Source of the DNA: Neocallimastix lanati (nom. inval.)
Lineage: Eukaryota > Neocallimastigomycota > Neocallimastigomycetes > Neocallimastigales > Neocallimastigaceae
Length of the DNA stretch: 64,000 nt
Assembly: GCA_016946835.1 (NCBI GenBank)
Contig: JACVTC010000194.1
Coordinates: 75,001-139,000 of the forward strand
Reading direction: 5' to 3'
Shown here: piece after piece, positions 22,979-33,584 of the stretch
Numbering within the stretch: position 1 is the stretch's first letter
Layout of the letters: each line of letters starts with the position of its first letter
Translations under genes and position numbers: made by a program
The notes under the pieces: model-generated
Databases searched by the model: none
What the model was told of the DNA's origin: nothing
Seen by the model: the letters and a program-made list of their open reading frames with translations, nothing else

Positions 22979-24457
22979 TTAAAGTGGTGGGTTAGCATTC
23001 TTAATACCTTGTTCAAAGTGCTTTTGGAACCATTGACCGGCTTCTGGAGCTGGCTTCATAGCGGTTTCGTGACCACAGTAACCATCATAACGAACAGCAG
23101 ATTCATCAGAAGTACCATCAGATTCACCAAGTGGCTTAATCCAGTAGAAAGCATCAAGGTAATCCATACCAGAAACTGGACTGGCTTGTGGTCTGGCACC
23201 AACACCAACACCAGTTTGGTTACACCATTCTCCTGGGTGCTTACGGTCAACCTTCTTACCGTTACGAGAAGTATCACAGACAAAGTAAACGGATTCAATA
23301 CCGGCAGACTTGAAGTCCTTGTGCATAGCTTCAAGATATCTCTTTTCATCTGGACATGGGTTCCATTCGGTTTCTGGTCCACGAGAAAGAGTTGGATCTT
23401 CCCATGGAGTGTAGTTAGCAACATTATCAGTGAAACCACGAACCTTACCTGGAGCACCAGAGCTGATAACCTTAGCATAAACCTTACCAGCCTTTTCACG
23501 ATTATCATCCCAACCTAACCAGAAGGCGTGACCAATATCAAGATACATAGCAACATGTGGGAGAACACCAAACTTCTTAATTAAGTAGGCATGACCATCA
23601 AGATAGTACTTTTCAGAATCACGACATGCTGGAGTGGAATCAAGATTAGTAACTAAGTTAGCAAGTGAATCTGGTTCAACAATAAGAACAACTGGTTGAG
23701 ATTTGTAAGTCTTTAAGTGACCTTCAATGACATCAATGTATTCAGACTTGTAACGAGTTAAATCACCATCATTGGCAAGAAGTTCACCGTTAGAGGCAAG
23801 AGCGTGACAATCACGACCTGGTAAATCATAAACAACAAAAACGGTTAAAACCTTCTTACTTCCAGTTTGTTGAGCAAGAGCACCCTTTAAATTCTTTTCT
23901 AACCATTCATTCATATTCTTAATGGTATCTAACCAGATAGCGTTTGAGTAGGTCTTCATCTTTTCAGCCTTAGCAATAAGAGAAGAATCACTCATTTGAG
24001 CAATTGCGGCATCAACTTCAGCAGTATAGTATGGGTTAATGAAGAATTCAACACCAGAGAATGGATTACCATTGTGAGTGTATTGTTCACCTGGAGTAAC
24101 ATTAATATCTTCGTTACTACCACCAGTAGAACTACCAGCAGAATCTGATGAAATACCACACCAATCACCATTTTCAACACCCCACTTTCCTGAATCATCA
24201 GTGTAAGCAACTTGAGTTGTTGATTTACAACATGGATAACCTTGAGAAAGAGACCAACAAGTAGCTGAAGATGGAGATTCCTTTGGAATACCACACCAGT
24301 CACCATTTTCAACACCCCATTTACCATCATTATCAGTGTACCAAACTTCAGCACTGGAGGATGAACAACATGGATAACCTAAGCTGGAAGACCAACAGGC
24401 AGCAGAAGCCTTAACAGCGAGAGCAGCAATAGCAGTAATAGCAAGAGATGCCTTCAT
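22979..24457 (-). CDS. GH6 cellulase with two N-terminal fungal dockerins, copy 2 (492 aa)
   Basis: Complete intronless gene. Signal peptide 1-19; dockerin 1 at about 20-57 (Cys 21, 30, 31, 55); dockerin 2 at about 66-102 (Cys 67, 76, 77, 100); Ser/Gly-rich linker 103-122; GH6 domain about 125-492. Asp216 (PGRDC) and Asp263 (IVEPDSLA) correspond to the two central aspartates of GH6. WLGW is at 313-316 and [11 protein letters not shown] at 441-451. It ends KNANPPL. The role is release of cellobiose from cellulose chain ends, by family knowledge, in the extracellular cellulosome. It is the closest relative of copy 1: they share the linker [11 protein letters not shown] and the dockerin pair. 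[10 protein letters not shown] at 181-190 differs from the NMQSWLE form of the other five copies. A long antisense frame at 23009-23518 is a by-product of conserved coding DNA. Confidence 0.98.
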   Translation of the reverse strand: MKASLAITAIAALAVKASAACWSSSLGYPCCSSSSAEVWYTDNDGKWGVENGDWCGIPKESPSSATCWSLSQGYPCCKSTTQVAYTDDSGKWGVENGDWCGISSDSAGSSTGGSNEDINVTPGEQYTHNGNPFSGVEFFINPYYTAEVDAAIAQMSDSSLIAKAEKMKTYSNAIWLDTIKNMNEWLEKNLKGALAQQTGSKKVLTVFVVYDLPGRDCHALASNGELLANDGDLTRYKSEYIDVIEGHLKTYKSQPVVLIVEPDSLANLVTNLDSTPACRDSEKYYLDGHAYLIKKFGVLPHVAMYLDIGHAFWLGWDDNREKAGKVYAKVISSGAPGKVRGFTDNVANYTPWEDPTLSRGPETEWNPCPDEKRYLEAMHKDFKSAGIESVYFVCDTSRNGKKVDRKHPGEWCNQTGVGVGARPQASPVSGMDYLDAFYWIKPLGESDGTSDESAVRYDGYCGHETAMKPAPEAGQWFQKHFEQGIKNANPPL

Positions 24458-24561
24458 TTTGATAATTTTTTTTTTTTTAAATACAAATAAAAATAAAATT
24501 AAAGAAAATTTAATACCTTTTTATTTTGTTTTTTTGTTATTTTTCTATCTTTATTTATTTA

Positions 24562-24655
24562 TTTTCTACCAGAGAAAATTTATTATTAAATAATTTTTTA
24601 TTTAATAGTTTGAAATAAATATGGTAAAAAAAGAAAAAAGTTCTACTTTTTATAC
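24562..24655 (-). promoter_or_regulatory. Core promoter and leader of GH6 copy 2: TATA-like box and palindrome
   Basis: CTTTTTATAC at 24646-24655 (complement of a TATA box) and TTTTCTACCAGAGAAAA at 24562-24578, 68 bp apart. The palindrome is 105 bp before the ATG. It has the only loop substitution among the six (TACCAG for TTCCAG), yet the arms are intact at 7 bp. Confidence 0.6.
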
Positions 24656-24659
24656 TTTT

Positions 24660-24862
24660 CCAAAAAAAAAAATTATTAATTTCATAATATCAATAATTAT
24701 TTGAATATATTAAAATATAAAATATTAATAAAAATATATATATATAATATGAAAATAATTTATATTTATTTATTTTAAACTTAATTTTTAACAAAATAAA
24801 TAAATATTTCAAGGATTAATTTAATTTAACTATTGATTTAAATATAAATATATATTATATTA

Positions 24863-24893
<31 letters not shown>

Positions 24894-25295
24894 TAAATGT
24901 ATCATGGAATATTCATTATAAATTAAAATTATTAATTTAATATTTGTTACATTTGGTTTCACTTGAGTAAACACAGTAAAATTTTTTTTGGAATAACATT
25001 TATCATTAATTCTAATATTATATTGATATCGATTAACTGAACCGTTCCAAAACATAATTTTCATTTTTTATATCCTTTTATGAATAAAAGTATATTATAT
25101 AAATTAATTCTTAAAACATTAAACAATAGAATCAAAGATTATAATGTTATTTTTAATAAATTAATTATATTTAAACTTTTAATTTTATATTATATATTAA
25201 TCCAGTATACTTTTAAATATTTGAAAGTATTTAATTAATTAATTATTTATATCATAAATATATATTTAATTCAACATATATTAATTATTTTTTTT

Positions 25296-25331
<36 letters not shown>

Positions 25332-26934
25332 TATATATATTTATGATAAATTCAAAAATTCAAAAATTTATAGAAAAACTAATAATAATAATATTCAAAA
25401 AATTATTTTATAACCCAATAATCCAAAATTTTAATTAAAAAAAAAATAATGTTCTTATAATTTTTTCATTATTTTTTCATTAAACTTATGACTCATTGTT
25501 TTATTATATCAATAAAAGCTTCAAATAAAATTAAATTGAAATTTAATAAAGTAATAAAATAACAAAATAAAAATACAATAAATAAAAATTAAAAACCAAA
25601 GAATTTATATATTCATCATATGAAATATTAATATGCTTTCCATCTTTACAGAATAAGTATATAAAGAATAATGTTTAATTTTTATTTGTTATTTTAAAAA
25701 AAATATTTAATAAAATAAATATATAATATTAAAATTAATAACTAATAACCAACGAAGTTTAAAAATAAGTACAATAGTAAAATAAATATAATAGTCAATA
25801 TATATTTTATACTAAATAATATATTTAACAATAACAAAAATATAATTATATATATTTGTTATATATATAATTTAAAATATAATATAATAATTTCAATAAA
25901 AATATAAAAGAGCTGACGTTGATATAAATTTGAAAATTATAATATATATCAAAAATAATAAATAAATAAATAAATGAATAAATAAATAAATAAATAATAA
26001 TTAATAGTATTAATGATATATTAATTTTTTATTATTTTAAAATTTTTTTTTTTAAAAAATAAAAAAAAAATTAAAAATTTTATTAAATTTTTAAATTATA
26101 TAAATATCAATATATAAGGAAAATAGGGATTAATAATATATATATATAAATAATAAACAAATTAATATGAAATAAAACAAAGGAACAATATATCAAAATT
26201 TGGGATACAAATTGGAGTTAAATTTTAATTTTTATAATGAAATAAAATAATTTATAATTGTAAAAATCAACATTTTTCAAAATGTTTCATTAAAAATATT
26301 ATTTGATTTTTTTTTATTTTACTTATATTATAGATATTTAAAAAGTATCTTTCCATTGACTCATTTTTTCAAGTTAAAATTTCAATATTTTGCATATAAA
26401 ATGAGTAATATGACTTTATATTTTATAAAAGAAGTACATGCTTAATTAAAAAATTAATATGAGTTAATTAAATCCTTATAATAAGTTTTAATATTGCCAA
26501 TCATTATTATATTATGTTACTTTAAAAGGAAATTTAAAATAATATCATAAACTCATTAATAATATTTATTTCAAGTTAATGATTTTACATGAGTAAATAA
26601 CTAAGAAGATATGAAAATTTTTAATAAATAATTCTATTAATTGATTAAATTATTAATATGTATAACATATAATATTTAACAATAACACAGAATTTAATAA
26701 GCTTTTTTTCTTAATTCTAAATAACCATGTTAAAATTTCAAAAATAAACATAAAAAAAAGAAATTTTATTTAAAAAATATATTTATATTTATTAAACTTA
26801 ATGAGACATTATTTTATTAATATATATTATTTACCAATATTAACTCTAATAATTATATAATATTTTAAATAATATAGAATTTAATTAATAAAAAAGGGAC
26901 CAATTATTTTCAGTATTAAATTAAGTTTTAAAAA

Positions 26935-26967
<33 letters not shown>

Positions 26968-27766
26968 TTTTGATTATATAAATTGAATAAAATATTTAAA
27001 TTATCAAGAAAAAAAAAGTATATAAATAAAAAAAAAGCTTATTTAATAGGAAAAAATATAATATTTATAATTTTTTTTAAAAACAATATTAAATAAAATG
27101 AAACAAATATGTTCAAATAAGATAAAATATTATATTAGTATTTTACTAATATATTGTTTTATTTTATTTTATTTATTTATTTTATTGTAATTGATTAAAT
27201 ACATTACCTTTATATATATATATATTTATTTATTTATTTATTTAAACTAAAAAATATTTTTTTTTGAATAGAAATTTATTGAAAGAGAAAAAAAATATAT
27301 ATTAGTATTTCATTTTACATTCCATTAATAGATTTAAGGAGATAATCCATTTAATTTTTTTGAAAAATGAAGTTGTATTTTAATAATATAGAAAGAAAGA
27401 AAGAAAGTAAAAAAGAAAGAAAGAAAAAATAAAAAATAAAAAATAAAAGAATAATAAAAGAATAAAAGGAAAAATGTAAAAATTCATAAGTTATAATTAA
27501 ATATATTTATTAATACTTTATTTATTATTTTTTTTTTTTTTAATACTTATTTCTATGATTTTTTAATAAAAATATTAAAAATAAATTTATATATATATAT
27601 TTTAATAGAAATAAAAGAAGAAAAAAAGTAATAATTATTGTTAATTTCATTTAATAAATTTTTTTCTAAGATAATTAAAAATAATAAATATATTTAATAA
27701 ATATTATTTATTAAATTTAAAATTAATACTAAAAGTTTTATATATACAAAAACAAAAACGAAACAG

Positions 27767-27805
<39 letters not shown>

Positions 27806-27877
27806 TAAAAGTAAATTATAATATTAATATCAGAATAAATTTTATAAAATAATTAATAACAATATTAATTAAAAAAA
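24660..27877. other. AT-rich intergenic DNA, no gene recognised
   Basis: Over 3 kb of simple sequence, including an AT dinucleotide run at 25298-25326, a T run near 26937-26965, (GAAA)n near 27390-27425 and an A run at 27773-27803. A short segment around 27240-27275 (TTTAAACTAAAAAA, T run, GAATAGAAAT) is repeated at 30926-30960. Nothing coding seen. Confidence 0.6.
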
Positions 27878-28591
27878 ATGTCTTTATTCATTCATGAATA
27901 TCCATTAACTGTCAAAAAAAATAATTCTTTAGTTAAATTATCCATTTTTCTTTGATTAGGAAAATCTATTACTTCGTCATCCTTTGATATTATTCCCCTC
28001 GTTTTACCCTTACTACATTCTACTCCCGTAGATTCTTTTGAAAATCAAATTTCTAAGGCTTTTGATAGTTATGTATTTAATTCTGTTGATTTTCGTCCAA
28101 AAATTAACCTTAGAGATGACGAAAAGATTTATTATATTCATTCTGATTTACCAGGTATGTCCAAAAATCAAATTAAAATGGATTCTCAAATAATGATCGT
28201 ATTTTAACTATTTCTTGTGAAAGAAAAACTGTCATTGGTCATTTTAGAGATAATGAAAGTAATGAAAATGAAAAGAAGGATGTTAAAGAAAATTTCAATA
28301 ATAACACTAATATTAATACTAATACTAAATTTTATTGGTAATATTAATGCCAATGATAATAAATAAATTAAAACAGAAGAAAAAACTAAGCAAGAAACAA
28401 AACAAGAAAATAATAAGAAATATTCCAAAACAGAATGTACTTATAGTAAATTCGAAAGATCTTTTAGTATTCCAGAAAATGCAAATATGAATTCTATAAA
28501 GGCTACAATGGAGAATTTTGTATTAAAAATTATTCTAAGTAAGATTGAACCGTCAAAGAAAGAACAGACAAAATCTATTCATATTCAATAA
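27878..28591 (+). pseudogene. Small heat-shock protein (Hsp20/alpha-crystallin) pseudogene
   Basis: From ATG 27878 (SLFIHEYP), TGA at codon 26 (27953-27955) interrupts the N-terminal region. The same frame then gives the start of an alpha-crystallin domain, RPKINLRDDEKIYYIHSDLPGM. A one-base frameshift near 28185 leads to NDRILTISCERK in the next frame. After an Asn-rich insertion (about 28250-28380), the end of the domain is readable: SKFERSFSIPENANMNSIKA, then ENFVLKI, and finally the Lys-rich tail ending in SIHIQ and TAA at 28589-28591. Live members of the family bind unfolding proteins. This copy has at least one stop and one frameshift, so it is dead unless the assembly is in error. Confidence 0.85.
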
Positions 28592-29109
28592 ATATTTTAG
28601 ATATTTATTATTTAAATGAATGTCTAAAAATATTAATTAAAATAACATTTAAAAATATTAATAATTCAAATATTAATGAACTATTATATAAAATTATCAA
28701 ATAATCTAATACTTATTTAATTATTTAATTATAAATAATATCTTTAACTATTATTAATAATCTTTTTATGTTATAGTATTAAACAAATTTTTATATGCAT
28801 TATATAAAAAAGATAATTAAATACATATTTTTAGAGGTTTTTTATTTAAAATATTACTCTACTTTAAAAAAAAAAAAAAAAAAATTCATATTTTGTCAAT
28901 AAACAACGGACATTAACAACATATATATATTTATTAATAATTAGTAACTATCAATTTTTATTGCATTACAAATATTAACATAATTAGATAATTGTATTAT
29001 ATATTAATTATAATAATTGAAAATAAAAATAAATAAATATAAAATATAAAAATGACTAGATAAGAAATTAAAAAAAAATTATATTTAAATGAATTAATGT
29101 TATACATAT

Positions 29110-29163
<54 letters not shown>

Positions 29164-29926
29164 AAAGAGTTTTATATTTAATTTTGAATTATTTATTAAT
29201 GAGTTTTATTTTATGATACAATATTATATATATATATATATATATCATACATAATTATTGCTGAAATAAATACTTGAATATTAATAAAAATAATTATATT
29301 ATTATTATTATTATTATTTTATAATTTTCATAATACGAAACTTTTAAAAATAAATTACATGATTATTACTTTATTATAATAAATATATATCGTAAATAAT
29401 AATAAATTTTATTATTATGTTTTACAATAAATGCATTTTGAGACTATTAAAAATTATACTTATTATAGTCATTATTTAATTTATTTATTCTTTATTGTAA
29501 TATTTTTTATTATTAATATTAAAAGCTTTTATAACTTTTATTATTTTTTAAAAAAAAAATATGAATTACATTGGAAAAATAAATACAATAAAATAATAAA
29601 ATAAAATTTAATATAATATATTTACTAATTATAAAAATTTTATTGTAATTTAATTAATGAAATCTCAAGTTTGTATAAAATAGAAATATATATAACTTCA
29701 ATTGAGTAGCTATTAAAGATTATTCATTTTAATATTCATTGAAAAATAGTCATAAAAAATTTTTAATAATAATAATATATTTAAAATTATGAATATATAA
29801 ATTATATAATATTTTAACTATTATACAGCTATTAAATAAATTTGGTAGCTTAAATATATTTTGACATTATTTTAATTTATATTTAAATTTAGAGTTTTAT
29901 ATTATTACTTTTTTTATTTTTTTTTA
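28592..29926. other. AT-rich intergenic DNA with long A run
   Basis: No gene seen. An A run of about 45 nt lies at 29115-29159, with AT dinucleotide and ATT trinucleotide repeats near 29226 and 29298. Confidence 0.55.
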
Positions 29927-30014
29927 TTCAGTAATGCTTTTATAGGATAACTTGGATACTAAGAATAATTTTTTTTTTTTTTTTTGGTATCAAGCTTTCA
30001 TAAAAGGATTACTG

Positions 30015-30016
<2 letters not shown>
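29927..30016. repeat. Foldback element of 90 bp
   Basis: The left end TTCAGTAATGCTTTTAT is the inverted complement, with one mismatch, of the right end ATAAAAGGATTACTGAA. A weaker second arm (TTGGATAC/GTATCAAG) lies inside, and a T run sits at the centre. The right end is followed by an A run of about 39 nt. Confidence 0.7.
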
Positions 30017-30057
<41 letters not shown>

Positions 30058-30319
30058 ATATAATAATATATAACACATGAATTTTAAATGATTAAAAAAT
30101 ATCAGTAGTTAATGCTTAAAATAAAATAAAAATTGAAAAATCAAATAAATTAATAACAAAGAGAAAAAAATAATGAAAAAAAAAAAAAAAGAAAGAAAGA
30201 AAAAAGAAATTTTTTTTATATAATTTAACAGGTTTAAGAATAAAATATATTTAAATTAAATAATGAAAATAATGTAGATATAAAATAATTATATATTTAA
30301 ATTAATATTTTATAAAATA

Positions 30320-30562
30320 TCGTGATCCCTGAGATTGTGGCTGTAAGACCCAATTGTAAGATTATCGTACAATGACAAGCAGTAATTATACTTGGGTAAG
30401 AAGCGCCAATGCAGAGTAACTGTGAGGCAGTCCAGCAGGGACGGGACCACCTACTAAGTAGGAAGATAGATAAGGGCTCTAGTAATAAACCATTGTGTGT
30501 CTACGGATGTGCAGCTGGGGAGAAATCCTGCTACGGTCGTTAAAAAAAAAAAAAAAAAAAAA
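30320..30562 (+). mobile_element. Unidentified poly(A)-tailed, GC-rich unit (retroposon-like)
   Basis: About 220 bp of much higher GC than its surroundings, ending GCTACGGTCGTT and directly followed by an A run of about 22 nt. No reading frame runs through it, and no tRNA A/B box or rRNA/snRNA match is obvious. The abrupt composition change and terminal A run suggest a reverse-transcribed insert, either a SINE or the 3' end of a LINE. Exact target duplications could not be confirmed. Confidence 0.45.
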
Positions 30563-30770
30563 ATATGTTATTATAAAATTTATTTGATAAGTTTAATAAT
30601 CTTAATTGCTTTATTCATTTCTCTTTTCATATCTCATTTATGATTTTGATTAGAAAATTAATTACTGAATAAAATTGAAAATAAAAAAAAAAAAATTAAA
30701 ACATTAATCATAACAATATTAAATAATATTAAATAAGTGTAATACCAGACTAAAAAACTTCCTTTTATTA

Positions 30771-30807
<37 letters not shown>

Positions 30808-30873
30808 GAATTAAGTTATCCTCAAAGTTATCTTTATTTAATTAATTTTACATAATAAAATTCTTCTTCTATT

Positions 30874-30904
<31 letters not shown>

Positions 30905-31377
30905 TGTTTGTTTGTTTGTTTGTTTGTTTAAACTAAAAAAATTTTTTTTGAATAGAAATAGTGAAAATTAGCAAAATTAACCAACAAAGCAAAATTATAT
31001 AAAGGTTAGAGTTAATCTTTAAAGCAAATTATAATTGATAGTGATGTAAATCCCAATACATAAGAGGTAGATATAGAATACAAATAAAAACTTTAATTAA
31101 AGTTTTTATTTGTATACAAAAATTAATTTATTATAAACACAAAAATATATTAAAAAAATTATGTTAATTGCAAATTGATAAACTATTGTAACTGTGACTA
31201 GTAAAAATAACACTAGAACATAGGAAATTAATAAATTCATAAAAATATGAAATTAATTGAGTATTATTAATAATTTATTATATTAAAAAACTTTTATTTT
31301 ATTACTAATATATATTAATTTTATAACATTTTATTATGTATATATATTTTTATATATTTTATAAAATATATATTTTC
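30563..31377. other. AT-rich spacer with AT and GTTT repeats and a 36-bp palindrome
   Basis: Contains an AT dinucleotide run at 30772-30804, a (GTTT)n stretch at 30906-30928, and the palindrome annotated separately. No gene seen. Confidence 0.5.
31079..31114. repeat. Perfect 36-bp palindrome
   Basis: Positions 31079-31096 (starting TACAAATAAAAAC) and 31097-31114 are exact inverted complements with no loop. It can extrude as a cruciform. Confidence 0.9.
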
Positions 31378-31642
31378 TAGTATGCTTTTTCTCGAAGTGC
31401 TTCTCCAGTTCCTAACTTCCCTTTGATGAGAGGCCAATATAACCTAACTCAATGAGATAAAATGTTCTAGCTCATTTGATAATTGCATATTAGTCAGAAA
31501 GGATGCTTTTGTAGAATTTATCAACATGTTTATATCACCATATGATTAGAATTTCCTCCTAAATATATTAAATGAAAATTCTTGTCCAATCCTCTCAGAC
31601 CCACAGTTATTATGCTTTTTTTCTAGAAAGAAAAAAAGCATA
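31378..31642. other. GC-richer unidentified fragment ending in a hairpin
   Basis: Starts TATGCTTTTTCTCGAAG and ends with a 14-bp inverted repeat at 31611-31642 (TATGCTTTTTTTCT, 4-nt loop, complement). Minus-strand frames give coding-like pieces such as LTNMQLSNELEHFISLS but with stops. Possibly the relic of a gene or element; not identified. Confidence 0.35.
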
Positions 31643-31799
31643 TTAATATATTTTTTCTTATAAAATTTCATATAATAAAATATCTTAAAATTTAATTTTA
31701 TAGATATAACGTTTAAAATAAATCTTTTTTTTTATTAATTGAAGGTATTTGAACATCAATAAAAGAAATTTCATTTAAATGAAACTGAAATTAAAACAA

Positions 31800-32120
31800 A
31801 AGTTTTTATTGTTAAAGTGTTATTATTAGTCGTTATTGTTAAATTTTTAGTTCCTTCCTGGCTTCAACTATTTGGTTCCCCATATTATTCATTTTCAGAT
31901 ATAGAAAATGAGATACCGAAAATAATAATAAATCATTATTTATTGAACCATAAATTTAATAAGTTAATCAATTTAATTAATATTTTACTTTTGAAGTTGA
32001 TGATTCAATTACTGAAATGAGTGATTCTTTTATTTGTTATGGCGTTACTGCTGACAAAAAACCACATTTAAGACAGCTCTAGAAACCAGTTATTAGTTCC
32101 AGAAGTTAATTAAATAAAAT
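31800..32120 (+). other. Coding-like relic, unidentified
   Basis: The open frame 31817-32020 (67 codons) and the neighbouring frame with DDSITEMSDSFICYGVTADK near 32000-32080 look like decayed coding DNA, with stops close by. No domain recognised. Confidence 0.3.
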
Positions 32121-32324
32121 TCTTTGAATTCCAATTCATCACTAAAAATAAATAATAATTTATGTTGACATTAATTTTTTTTATCATATTTAAAATATAA
32201 CATCATTAAAATATAATATAAAAAATGAAAAATACAAAAAAAAAAAAAAAAAATAAATAAATAAAAAAAATAAAAAAAAAAAAGATAATCAAAATAAACA
32301 AAAAGTAACAAAATGAATAAAAAT

Positions 32325-32430
32325 ATCATATGCTCGTCATAGATTAACAATTGAAGGAATCATAGCTTCTCAAGTGGCGGCAGATATGTAATTTTAGACC
32401 GGACTATTCATGAGGAGATCTATTGCTTAT
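32325..32430 (+). other. Short GC-richer patch, unidentified
   Basis: Reads as YARHRLTIEGIIASQVAADM then a stop, between A-rich tracts. Possibly a fragment of a lost gene; nothing more can be said. Confidence 0.25.
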
Positions 32431-33362
32431 GAATATTAATATTAATATTCAAAACATAAATAAATAAATAAATAAATAAATAAATATAAAAAAAATTTTG
32501 AAAAATAAAATCATTAATAATATAATTTATTAAATATTTTAGATTGAGAAATAACAAATAAAGAAGGTAATAATTTAATTAATATTATTATTTCTATTAC
32601 ATATTTTTATATTTTTAGTACATACAAATAAATTATATATTTATTTTTTATAATTATAAAAATTTTTCCTTTAATTATGCCATAATATAATTTAATTGCA
32701 TAATATTATATATATAACTATAATAAAAAAAATTTATGCTCTTATAGATATTAATTAAACTTATCATAAATTATAAAAATATAGTATATATATATTGAAC
32801 TTTTTTTTTTTATTATTTTCTATTGTTACTTAACTTCATTTTTTCATTTAAAATATATATATATATAAAACGTTTCAGAATATCTTTAAGAAATATTTTA
32901 TAGAATTATATATTAATCTATACTTTAAAATGAAAGGTTCAAGAAAAACAAATACTCTAAATTTCACAAAAAATAACAAAAAAAAAGAAACACAAATATG
33001 GACTTATATTCATTTAAATAAGTAATATAAAAAATCTTATTTTTTTTATTTATTTATTTATTAATTTAATTTATTTATTTTAATTTTTTTTTTATTTATT
33101 TCTTTTTAATTGTTTATGTGTTTATTTGTTTATTTGTCTATTTTTTTAATAATATTTTAAAAGTAATAAATTAAATCTTCTAAAACCTATTCAGATTGAA
33201 AAACTCAATTTTATACAAATGATTAATCAAAATTTAAAAAGAGAAACCCAAGTCGCCCAAAAAGTATTTAATAATCCTAATCATAAAATACTTTATTTTA
33301 AATACATAATTATATATATATATATATATATATTCTGATGCATTATTTTTTTAAAAATAAAA

Positions 33363-33403
<41 letters not shown>

Positions 33404-33543
33404 ATATAAAAATTATAATGAAATTGAAAATAAAAACATTATTTTAGAGAATAGAAGGTAAAATTATTTACTAAGAACTTAAATATAATATTATTGAATT
33501 ACATGATATTTAATGAAATTATTAATTTTTATTATATTTATTA

Positions 33544-33584
<41 letters not shown>

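Noticed and set aside
23009-23518. Long antisense frame opposite GH6 ([19 protein letters not shown] type), also at 39696, 49006, 56183 and 61102
   Set aside because: It is conserved only because the GH6 coding strand is conserved and codon-biased; no domain and no promoter of its own.
28204-28428. Minus-strand hydrophobic frame
   Set aside because: Antisense of the Asn/Lys-rich part of the Hsp20 pseudogene.
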